Shown: positions 25,838 through 33,470 of the stretch, one piece after another | Numbering within the stretch: the first letter of the stretch is position 1 | Layout: every line of letters begins with the position of its first letter | Source of the DNA: Kitasatospora sp. MMS16-BH015 | GTDB lineage: Bacteria > Actinomycetota > Actinomycetes > Streptomycetales > Streptomycetaceae | Assembly: GCF_002943525.1 (NCBI RefSeq) | Contig: NZ_CP025394.1 | Location: 4,898,001 to 4,962,000, forward strand | Direction of reading: 5' to 3' | DNA: 64,000 bases | Made by a program: the position numbers and the translations under genes | Notes under the pieces: model-generated | The model's database searches: none | Told to the model about the DNA's origin: nothing | The model's input: only the letters and a program-made list of their open reading frames with translations

Positions 25838-26431
25838 TCAGGGGGCGAGCAGCAGCTCGCGCAGGGCCTCCAGCGCGCGCAGGCCGGCGGCCCGCTCGGC
25901 CGGGCCGAGCGCGGCCAGGGCCGGTGCGGGGGCGGCGGCTTGGGCCGCCCGGGCGGCGCGCAGGTCGAGCACGGCGCGCAGCGCGGTGGCGGCCTGCCGG
26001 GCGAACAGCGACAGCAGGTCGAGCTCGTTCAGGCTGGAGCGGGCCTGCGGGGCCGGGTCCAGCACCTCCAGCACGCCGAGCACCCCGGTGGAGTCGAGCA
26101 GCGGGGCGGCCATCAGCGAGTTCGGCACGTACTTGGTCGATTCGGCCAAGTCCCGGGCGAAGCCGCCGTGTTGGGTGAGGTCGTCGACCACCATCGGCTC
26201 ACCGGTGCTGGCCACCCAGCCCGCGATGCCCCGCCCCGCGGGGAAGCGGGTGCCCACCAGGAACTCCTCGCCCTGCCCCGAGACGGCCTGGAAGACCAGC
26301 TCCCCGGCGGCCTCGTCGAGCAGGAAGATCGAGCTGGCCTCGGCCCCGAAGATGGCCCGCGCGGTGTCCACCACCGACTGGAGCAACTCTCTTGCGCTGT
26401 CGTCGACTTCGTGCGCGGCGTGGCTGGTCAT
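25838..26431 (-). CDS. GAF-domain protein
   Basis: A 197-residue protein with a single GAF sensor domain (residues about 12-155: ASSIFLLDEAAGELVFQAVSGQ, FPAGRGIAGWVASTGEP, NSLMAAPLLDSTGVLGVLEVLD) and an Ala-rich helical tail. There is no output domain. ATG overlaps the subtilisin stop as ATGA. GAF domains bind cyclic nucleotides or small ligands, so a link to the cyclase-domain protein in the same operon is attractive but unproven. Confidence 0.82.
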   Translation of the reverse strand: MTSHAAHEVDDSARELLQSVVDTARAIFGAEASSIFLLDEAAGELVFQAVSGQGEEFLVGTRFPAGRGIAGWVASTGEPMVVDDLTQHGGFARDLAESTKYVPNSLMAAPLLDSTGVLGVLEVLDPAPQARSSLNELDLLSLFARQAATALRAVLDLRAARAAQAAAPAPALAALGPAERAAGLRALEALRELLLAP

Positions 26432-27267
26432 TCGGCACCTCGGTGGCTGCTGGGGCTGGTGGTGGTGACGTTGGAAGCGGCCTGGTAGAGCACGGACTTG
26501 AGCTGGAAGGTGGTCAGCTTCGGATGCTTGGAGAGCACCCGGGCGCTGAGCCCGGCGATGTACGGGGTGGCGAAGCTGTTGCCGGTGGTGCGGATGGTCG
26601 CGCCGCCCAGCCAGGGCACCGTCACGTTCTGGCCCGGGGCGAAGAACTCCACGGGGGGCTGCGGGTTGTAGAGGTAGAGCCCCGGGTCGTCCTCCTGGTG
26701 GCTGCCCACCGAGATGACCGAGGAGAACCGCCAGGGGAAGCTCTCCACCGGGGTGTTGTGGGCGGAGGCGACGATCGCCGTGCGGTGGAAGAAGGCCTCG
26801 TCGGAGAGGGCCCGCAGCTGGTCGGTGAACTTCTCCCGGGTGGTGGAGAGGCTCAGGTTGATCACGTCGAACCGCTGCTCCACCGCCCAGCGCAGCCCGG
26901 CCAGCAGCACGTCCCCCGTCCCGGAGAACCGCTCGCCGAGCACCCGCACGCTGTACAGCTCGCACTCCGGCGCCACCCGCCGGATGATCCCGCCGCAGGC
27001 CGTCCCGTGCCCGCAGCTGTCCCCGGTCTCGGTCGGCTCCACCCGTACGGTGCCGTCCTCGTCCTTGAGCACCACGTACGAGCCGTCCACCGGCCCGACC
27101 AGCGGGTGGTCGCGCTCCACCCCGCTGTCCACCACGCAGACCCGGACGCCGCGCCCGGTGGCGCCGCCCCAGGCCCAGTCGGGCGTCACCGGCGAGCCGT
27201 CGGCGGCGATCGGAATGTCGTCGGGCGCCCGGCCACGCAGGCTCCAGGTGAGCGCGGTACTGGTCAT
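26428..27267 (-). CDS. Cytosolic subtilisin-like serine protease (S8)
   Basis: A 279-residue S8 peptidase with the triad Asp47 (VCVVDSGVERDH), His87 (DSCGHGTACGG) and Ser231 (TTGNSFATPYIAG), and the oxyanion Asn171. There is no signal peptide or propeptide, so it should act in the cytosol. It is coupled by ATGA overlaps to both the cyclase/AAA gene and the GAF gene. In a radical-SAM peptide locus it is a candidate leader- or repeat-processing protease; a regulatory protease of the signalling module is the alternative. Confidence 0.88.
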   Translation of the reverse strand: MTSTALTWSLRGRAPDDIPIAADGSPVTPDWAWGGATGRGVRVCVVDSGVERDHPLVGPVDGSYVVLKDEDGTVRVEPTETGDSCGHGTACGGIIRRVAPECELYSVRVLGERFSGTGDVLLAGLRWAVEQRFDVINLSLSTTREKFTDQLRALSDEAFFHRTAIVASAHNTPVESFPWRFSSVISVGSHQEDDPGLYLYNPQPPVEFFAPGQNVTVPWLGGATIRTTGNSFATPYIAGLSARVLSKHPKLTTFQLKSVLYQAASNVTTTSPSSHRGAE

Positions 27268-30200
27268 CGGGGCTCTGACTCCTCTGTGCGGGTCGGGCGC
27301 TCGGCGCCCGGGGCGGTGGTGCCGGGGGCAGTGGCGGTCGGAGTGCCGGCCGCCGGGTGCTCGGGGCCGGGAACCTCGGCAGCCGAGGCCTCGGCGTGCC
27401 GGGTCTCGGGGCTCAAGGCCGCTGCGCTCAGGTCGGTGCCGAGCAGGGCGGCGGCGCGGCGCAGGCCCGGCAGGTGGCCCTTGGTGCGGTACCAGTGGTG
27501 GGCCTGTTCGGCCCAGGAGGCGGCCTCGGCCGGGCGGCCGAGGGCCAGGGCCGCGTGAGCCCGGTCCAGGGCGGCCGTGGCGCGGACCACGGGGGAGTCG
27601 GTGCCGGCCGCCTCGGCCACCGCGCGGGCGGCCGCCCGGTCGGCGGCCGTCGCGCGGCCGGCCAGGGCGTGCAGGCGGGCCAGGCTGCCGTGCAGGTCGG
27701 CGGCGTCGGCGGCGGCCGGGTCCGCCTCGCCCGCGCCCGCGGCCGCCGCCTCGATGGCGTCGGCTCCGGCCGCGCGGCTCGCGTTGTCGCCCGCGTCGCC
27801 GCCCGGGTTGTCGCCTGCGTCGCCGTCCACGCTGTCGCCGGCGTCGAGCAGGGCGCGGGTGAGATCGCGGGTGATGGCGGGCAGCAGGGTCACCGCGCCC
27901 AGGTCGCGGCAGGTCCGCTCCACCGCCCGGAGCAGCTCGGCGGCCCGTGACGGCCGCCCGGCCAGCGCCTCCACGGCGGCCCGGAAGACCGGCAGGAAGA
28001 CCAGCGCCTCGGCGAAGCCCAGCTCCTCGCCGAGGGCGGCGGCCTCGGCCAGGCACTGCCGCGCCCCGGCCCAGTCCTCCCGGAGGGCGAGCAGCACGGC
28101 CAGCGGGCAGTTGAGCGTGATCCGCACCGCCCGGCGGTCCGCGCCGTGCTCGGCGAGCAGCGCCCGGCAGCGCTCCACCGCCGCCGGCACCGGCAGCGGG
28201 CCCAGCCAGAGCGAGACGCCGACCGCGCCGAGCGCGGCGGCCCGCTCGGGCTCCGCCCCGGCCCGGACGGCGTGCGCGAGGGCGCGGTCGAGCAGCCGGT
28301 CGGCGGTGCCGTGCCGGCCGAGCACCTGCTGGTGCTGGGCCAGCCGCAGGCAGGCCCGGGCCTGGCCGAGCTCCTCCCCGGCGGCCTCGAAGAGCGGCAG
28401 CACCTGCTCGGCCGTCCGGGCGGCGTCGGCCAGCCCGGGGCCCGGGTCGAGCACGGCCAGGCCCAGCCGGGCGTGCGCCGCGAGCACCGGGTCGGCGGCC
28501 CCGGCCACCCGCAGCAGCAGCGCGCGGCCCTCCTCCACCCGTCCGGTGGCCAGCCGCACCTCGGCCAGGCGCCAGGCGGTGGTGAGCCAGCCCGGGTCCT
28601 CCTCCCGGGCCAACTCCACGGCACCGGTGAGCAGTTCGTCGGCCCAGCCGAGGTCGGCCCGGGCCAGGGCCTGGGCGCCGGCGGCGGCCAGGTGGGCGGC
28701 GGCGCGGTGGCGCAGCCGCTCGGTGTGCGGGTCGAGGGTGCCGAGCTGGGCCCGGTAGCGGTAGGCCCGGGCCAGGTGCCCGCCCAGGGTGGCGTCGCCC
28801 GCGCCGCGGTCGGTGAGCAGCTCGGCCACCCGCTCGTGCCGGTCGGCCCGGACGCGCTTGGCCATGCCCTGGTAGGAGACCTCCTGCACCAGCCCGCTGC
28901 TGAACCGGTACCGCGCCTCGTCCTGGTCGGCCTCCACCAGCCGGCGCCGGGTCAGCCGGTGCAGCGTGGGCCGCACGCTGTCCAGCCCCGCCGCGTCCGG
29001 CGCCAGCTCCCCGCCGGCCCGCCCCTCGGGCCCGCTCCGGGCCAGCCCGGTCAGCTCGCCCCGCTCGAACTCCCGCCCCACCACGGCGGCCAGCGAGAGC
29101 GCCGTCCGCTCGGGCGCCGCCAGCGCGTCGATCCGCGCCCCGAGCAGGGCGTGGACGGTCGGCGGCAGCTCCCCCGGGTCCCGCCCGTCGGCGGCCATCG
29201 CGTACAGCTGCTCCAGGTGCAGCGGATTGCCCTCGGCCCGCTCGACCAGCGAGGCGAGGAGCGCCCCGGCGGCGTCGGAGCCGGTGGGCCTCGGCCCGCC
29301 GGTGCCCGCGTCCGTCCGGCCGGCGGCCGCCGCTAGGCCGGCGCCGTGGGCGGTCACCTCGACCGGGCCGGTGGTGTGGGCGGTCACCTCCGCCAGCCCC
29401 GCCGCCAGGCGGTGGCTCTCGGTCGGGGAGAGGCCGGGCAGCGGGATCAGGCGGCCGGTGTCGGCCCACTCCGGGACGCGTTCGACCAGTTCGGGGCGGG
29501 CCGCGCAGACCACCAGCACCGGGCCGGGGCCGGTGGCCAGGCGTGCCACGGCCTCGCGCAGGGCCGGGCCGGCCCAGTGGAAGTCGTCCAGGATCAGCAC
29601 GGTGGGGCCGCCGGGGGCGAAACCGGCGAAGAGCTCGCCGAGCGCCGCGCAGGTGTCGGCCACCGTCGGGCTGGGGGTGCCGTCGCGCAGCAGGCCCGCC
29701 CGCAGGGCCGGCGGCACCTCGGGCCCGGCCGGGCCCGGCCCGAGCAGTTGGCGCACGGCCTCGGCCAGCGGCGCCAGGCTGCCGCTCTCGCCGTACGGGC
29801 GGCAGCGGCCGGCGCCGTACCGGGGGGTGGTGCGGCGCAGCCACTCGCGTAGCAGCCGGGTCTTGCCGATGCCCGCCTCGCCGGCCACCGTGAGCAGGCC
29901 GGAGCCGCGCCGGCCGATCGCCAAGGCGTTCTCCAGCACCGCGAGTTCGAGCGAGCGGCCGATGAACGGGGTGTCGAAGCGGCGGAGCAGCTCGGGCGCG
30001 TCCTCGTGCAGGCCGAGCAGCCGGTACGCGGGGAAGGGCTCGGCCTTGCCCTTGAGGGTGAGCAGGCCGGCGTCCTCGGTGCGGGCGGCCGGGCCGACGG
30101 CGCGCAGGGTGTCCGGGCCGATCAGGATCTCGCCGGGGCCGGCGTTCTGCTCCAGCCGGGCGGCGATGTTGACCACCTCGCCGGAGACCAGGGCCTGCCG

Positions 30201-30659
30201 GCTGGAGGCATCGGTACTGGCCACCGCCTCACCGGTGTTGACCCCGATCCGGACGTTCAGCCGGATGCCGAGCGCGGCCTCCAGCTCGGCGTTCAGGCCG
30301 GCCAGTGCGGTGCGCATGTCCAGGGTGGCGGCCAGCGCTCGGCGGGCGTCGTCCTCGTGCAGCACCGGGATGCCGAAGACGGCCATCACGGCGTCGCCGA
30401 TGAACTTCTCCACGGTGCCGCCGTGGGCCTCGATCCGGGCGGTCATCAGCTCGAAGTACCGCAGGGTGACCGAGCGCAGGGCCTCCGGATCGAGCCGGCC
30501 GGAGAGCGCGGTGGAGCCGACCAGGTCGCAGAAGACCAGCGTCACCAGCCGGCGCTCGTCCACCACCGGGCGGGCGGGCGCGGCGGCCGCGGGCGTGCCG
30601 CAGCCGGGGCAGAACCGCGCCCCGGCGGGCAGCTCCTGCGCGCACGACGTGCAGTTCAC
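27264..30659 (-). CDS. Zinc-ribbon/class III cyclase/AAA-ATPase/TPR signalling protein
   Basis: A 1131-residue multidomain protein. The zinc ribbon has Cys3, Cys6, Cys17 and Cys20. The class III nucleotide cyclase domain (about 35-215) has metal Asp45 and Asp89, and Lys85, Asn164 and Arg168 as in active cyclases. An ATPase follows with Walker A GEAGIGKTR (260-268), then helical TPR-like repeats to the C-terminus. A low-complexity Gly/Asp/Asn stretch (GDSVDGDAGDNPGGDAGDN) lies near residue 945. GTG start with GGAGG. It may make cAMP and control gene expression or the adjacent protease and GAF protein. Confidence 0.85.
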   Translation of the reverse strand: MNCTSCAQELPAGARFCPGCGTPAAAAPARPVVDERRLVTLVFCDLVGSTALSGRLDPEALRSVTLRYFELMTARIEAHGGTVEKFIGDAVMAVFGIPVLHEDDARRALAATLDMRTALAGLNAELEAALGIRLNVRIGVNTGEAVASTDASSRQALVSGEVVNIAARLEQNAGPGEILIGPDTLRAVGPAARTEDAGLLTLKGKAEPFPAYRLLGLHEDAPELLRRFDTPFIGRSLELAVLENALAIGRRGSGLLTVAGEAGIGKTRLLREWLRRTTPRYGAGRCRPYGESGSLAPLAEAVRQLLGPGPAGPEVPPALRAGLLRDGTPSPTVADTCAALGELFAGFAPGGPTVLILDDFHWAGPALREAVARLATGPGPVLVVCAARPELVERVPEWADTGRLIPLPGLSPTESHRLAAGLAEVTAHTTGPVEVTAHGAGLAAAAGRTDAGTGGPRPTGSDAAGALLASLVERAEGNPLHLEQLYAMAADGRDPGELPPTVHALLGARIDALAAPERTALSLAAVVGREFERGELTGLARSGPEGRAGGELAPDAAGLDSVRPTLHRLTRRRLVEADQDEARYRFSSGLVQEVSYQGMAKRVRADRHERVAELLTDRGAGDATLGGHLARAYRYRAQLGTLDPHTERLRHRAAAHLAAAGAQALARADLGWADELLTGAVELAREEDPGWLTTAWRLAEVRLATGRVEEGRALLLRVAGAADPVLAAHARLGLAVLDPGPGLADAARTAEQVLPLFEAAGEELGQARACLRLAQHQQVLGRHGTADRLLDRALAHAVRAGAEPERAAALGAVGVSLWLGPLPVPAAVERCRALLAEHGADRRAVRITLNCPLAVLLALREDWAGARQCLAEAAALGEELGFAEALVFLPVFRAAVEALAGRPSRAAELLRAVERTCRDLGAVTLLPAITRDLTRALLDAGDSVDGDAGDNPGGDAGDNASRAAGADAIEAAAAGAGEADPAAADAADLHGSLARLHALAGRATAADRAAARAVAEAAGTDSPVVRATAALDRAHAALALGRPAEAASWAEQAHHWYRTKGHLPGLRRAAALLGTDLSAAALSPETRHAEASAAEVPGPEHPAAGTPTATAPGTTAPGAERPTRTEESEPR

Positions 30660-30716
30660 GTGGTCCTCCGGTGGTCGAGGGGCGGGGTCGGCCCGGCGGG
30701 CGGCCGCGGCGCCGGG

Positions 30717-30920
30717 TCAGAAGAGGGCGCCGCCGGCGATGGTGCCGTGCGCCTGCACCTCGGGCTCGACCTCGTCGAGCTTGGCCTTGATGTCGAGCAG
30801 CAGGGCGAGTTCGTCCTCGCCGAGGCCGGCCAGCACCTCCAGTTGCTCGGGGGTGAGGGCGTCCACGGGGAAGCCTGCGGCGGCCAGTACGGCGACGGTC
30901 CGGGGGTCGGGTGCGGTCAT
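30717..30920 (-). CDS. Small leader-like protein of the peptide cluster
   Basis: A 67-residue protein: a helical N-terminal part (AAAGFPVDALTPEQLEVLAGL) and an acidic helix (LALLLDIKAKLDEVE), ending PEVQAHGTIAGGALF. The PEVQAHG block resembles PEVVAHS in the repeats of the precursor peptide. From memory it looks like small actinobacterial proteins found beside radical SAM peptide genes; this is unverified. It is coupled (ATGA) to the iron-enzyme gene. It could be a second precursor with a GG-type C-terminus or a trans-acting leader. It has no cysteine. Confidence 0.75.
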   Translation of the reverse strand: MTAPDPRTVAVLAAAGFPVDALTPEQLEVLAGLGEDELALLLDIKAKLDEVEPEVQAHGTIAGGALF

Positions 30921-31624
30921 GGCTCTGGCGTCCTCTCGGGTGGAGTCGGGTGGGCTGGGTGGCGGGCGAGACGGGCGAAGAGGTCGGTGGCGGCCTGGGC
31001 GGTGTGCAGCGCGCTCACCGCGACGGCGCTCTCCTGGGCCTCGTCCAGGGGCAACCGGTCGAGGAACTCGGCCAGTTCGGCGCTGTGCTCGGTGTCGAGC
31101 CCGGCGTGGTGGCTGACGGTCTGGAAGGCGGCGCCGGGCAGCCCGGTGTCGGCCGCCAGCCGCTCGGCCAGCCAGGGGGCGGGGGCGTTGGATTCGAGCA
31201 CGGTGATGTACCCGAGCAGCGCCACCGGGTGGTAGTGCTCGATCCAGTAGTACTGCGGGCCGACCAACCGGGCCACCACCGGCGGTGGTTGGCGGCGCAG
31301 CGGGGTGCCCGGGTCGAGCCCGGCGGCGGCCAGATCGGCCAGCAGCCAGTCGTCGTGGCCGCGTTCCTCCAGGATGTGCCGCTCCAGGTACTCGGCCAGC
31401 GGCCGGGCCACCGGGTCGGCGGAGCCGCGCCGGTGGCACCGGCGGGCGGCCAGCTCCATCAGCGGCACCGAGGCCCGGATCACCTCGTGCATGGTGGCCA
31501 GGTACCGCCCGTACCGCTCGGTGAGCCCCTCGGGGCGCCAGAGTTCGGCCATCGCGGTGTTGAGCCCCGGTGCGGCGAAGGAGAGTTTGAGCCGCAGCGC
31601 GGCGCTCCGGCTGAGCCCGCTCAC
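30917..31624 (-). CDS. Heme-oxygenase-fold iron-containing redox enzyme
   Basis: A 235-residue all-helical protein of the heme-oxygenase-like (HDO/TenA-fold) iron oxidase type. Probable metal ligands sit in ERHILEERGHDDWLL and in QTVSHHAGLDTEHSAELAEFLD, and a YYWIEHYHPVALLGY segment lies between. Such non-heme diiron enzymes modify amino acids or peptides, for example by N-oxygenation, C-C cleavage or fragmentation. It is translationally coupled to the radical SAM gene upstream (GTGA) and the small leader-like gene downstream, which suggests the trio acts on one peptide. Confidence 0.8.
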   Translation of the reverse strand: MSGLSRSAALRLKLSFAAPGLNTAMAELWRPEGLTERYGRYLATMHEVIRASVPLMELAARRCHRRGSADPVARPLAEYLERHILEERGHDDWLLADLAAAGLDPGTPLRRQPPPVVARLVGPQYYWIEHYHPVALLGYITVLESNAPAPWLAERLAADTGLPGAAFQTVSHHAGLDTEHSAELAEFLDRLPLDEAQESAVAVSALHTAQAATDLFARLARHPAHPTPPERTPEP

Positions 31625-32733
31625 CTGGCGCCCCCGACCGGCTCGCCCACCGCGAGGCCGTCCGGGCCGGATTCCCCTACCCCGTGAACGAGTTCGGCGT
31701 AGCGCGGGCTGCCGAAGCGGCGGACCAGGGCGGCCGGGCCGGCGGCGCGGCCGGTGCGGGTGGCGTGCAGGTCGAGCAGGGCGCCGACCGGGCCGCGGCC
31801 GGCGCGTTCGGTGGCGGCCAGCACCTCGGGGTGGGCCGGCAGGGCGCGGCAGCCGGCGCAGTAGCCGGTGCAGTCGGCGGGGTCGCCGTAGCGGGCGTAG
31901 AGGTGGCCGGGGCCGACGGCGCGCAGCATCCGCAGGGCGGGGGAGTCGAGGGCCCGCCGGCGGACGGTCGGCCAGTCGTCCCGGTCGATGGTGCCGAGCA
32001 GCAGGTGGGGCGGGGCCGGGCGGCGGTCCACGGTGTCCTGGTTGCAGCAGGCGAGCACGGCGCCGTCGGGCGCGACCACCGGCCAGGCGGCCATCGCGCA
32101 GGGCAGCGGCCGCCCGTCCGGGGCGGGGGTGCGGCCGGCCTCGGCCCAGGCGGCGGCCCGGCCGACGGAGCGGAGCTCGTTGACCAGCATCGGGCAGTCG
32201 GCGCCGAAGGCGCGCCGTACGTCGGCGGTCAGCCCGGCCAGGTACGGGTCCTCGGGGCCGCTGCCGGTGGCGTGCAGGCTGATCGGCACGCCCGCGTCGA
32301 GGATCTCCCGCAGCGCGCGGAACACCTCGGCGCGCGGCACCTCGCGCTCGTGGAAGACGTCGATGCTGGCGGAGAAGTGGTCCAGGGCGCGGACGGCGGC
32401 CCGGATGCCGGCCGGGATGCGGGGCTGCCGGGCGAAGTACATGCCGCTGAGCAGGGCCGTGCGGGTGCCGGCCGCCCGGGCGGTGGTGGCGAGCGCGGCG
32501 GCCAGTGCGGGCCGCAGCAGCGGCTCGCCGCCGGTCAGCAGCATCAGCTCGGGGCGGTCATCGGGCCCGAACGAGCCGACGAAGCGCAGCAGTTCGGCAC
32601 TGCCGGGCTGACCACCGCGCATGGTGGAGGAGGTCGAGCAGTGCGCGCAGCTGAGCGGGCAGCGCTCGGTCAGGGTGACCAGCAGCCCGGCTCCCGGGCT
32701 CGGGCGCAGTCCCACCAGTTCGGCCAGCTCCAC
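31621..32733 (-). CDS. Radical SAM enzyme with SPASM-like C-terminal cysteines
   Basis: A 370-residue radical SAM protein. The 4Fe-4S motif CPLSCAHC places Cys25, Cys29 and Cys32; LLTGGEPLLRP follows as the GGEP motif. C-terminal cysteines (ACCNQDT; CTGYCAGC) suggest an auxiliary cluster. The GTG start at 32733 is chosen because GGAGGTGGGAG precedes it; a GTG at 32787 would add 18 residues. It is divergent from the precursor peptide and heads the leftward operon. It probably installs a second type of peptide crosslink or modification. Confidence 0.85.
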   Translation of the reverse strand: MELAELVGLRPSPGAGLLVTLTERCPLSCAHCSTSSTMRGGQPGSAELLRFVGSFGPDDRPELMLLTGGEPLLRPALAAALATTARAAGTRTALLSGMYFARQPRIPAGIRAAVRALDHFSASIDVFHEREVPRAEVFRALREILDAGVPISLHATGSGPEDPYLAGLTADVRRAFGADCPMLVNELRSVGRAAAWAEAGRTPAPDGRPLPCAMAAWPVVAPDGAVLACCNQDTVDRRPAPPHLLLGTIDRDDWPTVRRRALDSPALRMLRAVGPGHLYARYGDPADCTGYCAGCRALPAHPEVLAATERAGRGPVGALLDLHATRTGRAAGPAALVRRFGSPRYAELVHGVGESGPDGLAVGEPVGGAR

Positions 32734-32898
32734 GGCACTCCCACCTCCTCCCGCGCTGCGGCCCGTCTCTTCGGCCCGTCCCGTCACGCTGCGTACGTCC
32801 CGTACCCGTCCCGCGCCGCGCCCGGGCGGTGTCCCGGCGTCCAGACTCCCGGCGCCGAGTACGCGGCCGGTATGGCGGACGGCCGGGAGTGGTACATC

Positions 32899-32980
32899 CG
32901 CAGGTCAGCGCGGGTGCCGACGGCGGCGCGGCCGGACTGTGTCAAGTCGGGAGGCGCTGCGGAACCCCCGCTGACCTGCG
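32899..32980. promoter_or_regulatory. Inverted repeat in the divergent radical SAM/precursor promoter region
   Basis: CGCAGGTCAGCG (32899-32910) is an exact reverse complement of CGCTGACCTGCG (32969-32980), 58 bp apart, within the 359-bp gap between the two divergent arms of the cluster. It could be a looping operator or paired sites for a cluster regulator. Several CGTCCCGT repeats also occur at 32778-32812. Confidence 0.5.
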
Positions 32981-33092
32981 AGTTCGCCGGGCCGGTACCG
33001 GGCCCGAACCGATTTGGGGTCGGCGCTTCCTAGCTTTCTCGGTGTCGGCGGGAGTCACCGCCGAAGCGTCGACACTCGTGAAGGAGATCACC

Positions 33093-33347
33093 ATGGCTGA
33101 GAACACCGAGCCCACCCGGTCCGAGGACGTCGAGGTCGTCGCCCACAGCGGCGAGGAGACCCCGTGGTGCATCGGCAACTCGGGCAACACCAACTTCGAC
33201 GGTGCCGAGGTCGTCGCGCACAGCGGTGACGAGACCCCGTGGTGCATCGGCAACTCGGGCAACACCAACCTGGACGAGCCCGAGGTCGTCGCCCACAGCG
33301 ACGAGGAGACCCCGTGGTGTATCGGCAACTCCGGTAACACCAACTGA
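33093..33347 (+). CDS. Multicore RiPP precursor peptide (three repeats)
   Basis: An 84-residue acidic peptide. After 13 leader-like residues it consists of three units of 25 residues (last one 21), each reading VVAHS, an acidic tetrad, then TPWCIGNSGNTN, with spacers FDGAE and LDEPE. Cysteines 26, 51 and 76 are the only ones, one per unit. The start ATG has a strong AAGGAGAT site. Immediately downstream are a radical SAM/SPASM enzyme, exporter and prolyl oligopeptidase, so this is almost certainly their substrate. The likely product is three copies of a short peptide around WCIGNSGNTN with a radical-made link (thioether or C-C). Confidence 0.9.
   Translation: MAENTEPTRSEDVEVVAHSGEETPWCIGNSGNTNFDGAEVVAHSGDETPWCIGNSGNTNLDEPEVVAHSDEETPWCIGNSGNTN
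33132..33344 (+). repeat. 75-bp tandem repeat in the precursor gene
   Basis: Three in-frame units start at 33132, 33207 and 33282; the last is cut to 63 bp by the stop codon. Differences are mostly synonymous or confined to the acidic spacer, so the WCIGNSGNTN region is under purifying pressure or is recently duplicated. Confidence 0.95.
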
Positions 33348-33360
33348 CCTTGGACAGCCA

Positions 33361-33392
33361 ACGGGGCCTGCCGCGCGAGCGGTGGGCCCCGT
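33361..33392 (+). terminator. Attenuator-like hairpin between precursor and radical SAM gene
   Basis: Outer stem ACGGGGCC/GGCCCCGT (8 bp), TG/TG internal loop, inner stem CCGC/GCGG and a GCGA (GNRA) tetraloop, 14 bp after the precursor stop. Partial termination or mRNA stabilisation here would make precursor exceed enzyme. A 17-bp direct repeat (33394-33410 and 33411-33427) follows. Confidence 0.65.
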
Positions 33393-33393
33393 C

Positions 33394-33427
33394 CCCGCTC
33401 CACCCCAGACCCCGCTCCACCCCAGAC
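33394..33427 (+). repeat. 17-bp direct repeat downstream of the precursor
   Basis: CCCGCTCCACCCCAGAC occurs twice in tandem between the attenuator hairpin and the radical SAM gene. Function unknown. Confidence 0.7.
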
Positions 33428-33470
33428 CCCGCCGCACCACCTCCCCGCCGAACCACCTCTGGAGGCACCC

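Noticed and set aside
33132..33344. CRISPR array
   Set aside because: The 75-bp repeats are in-frame coding units without unique spacers; no cas genes nearby.
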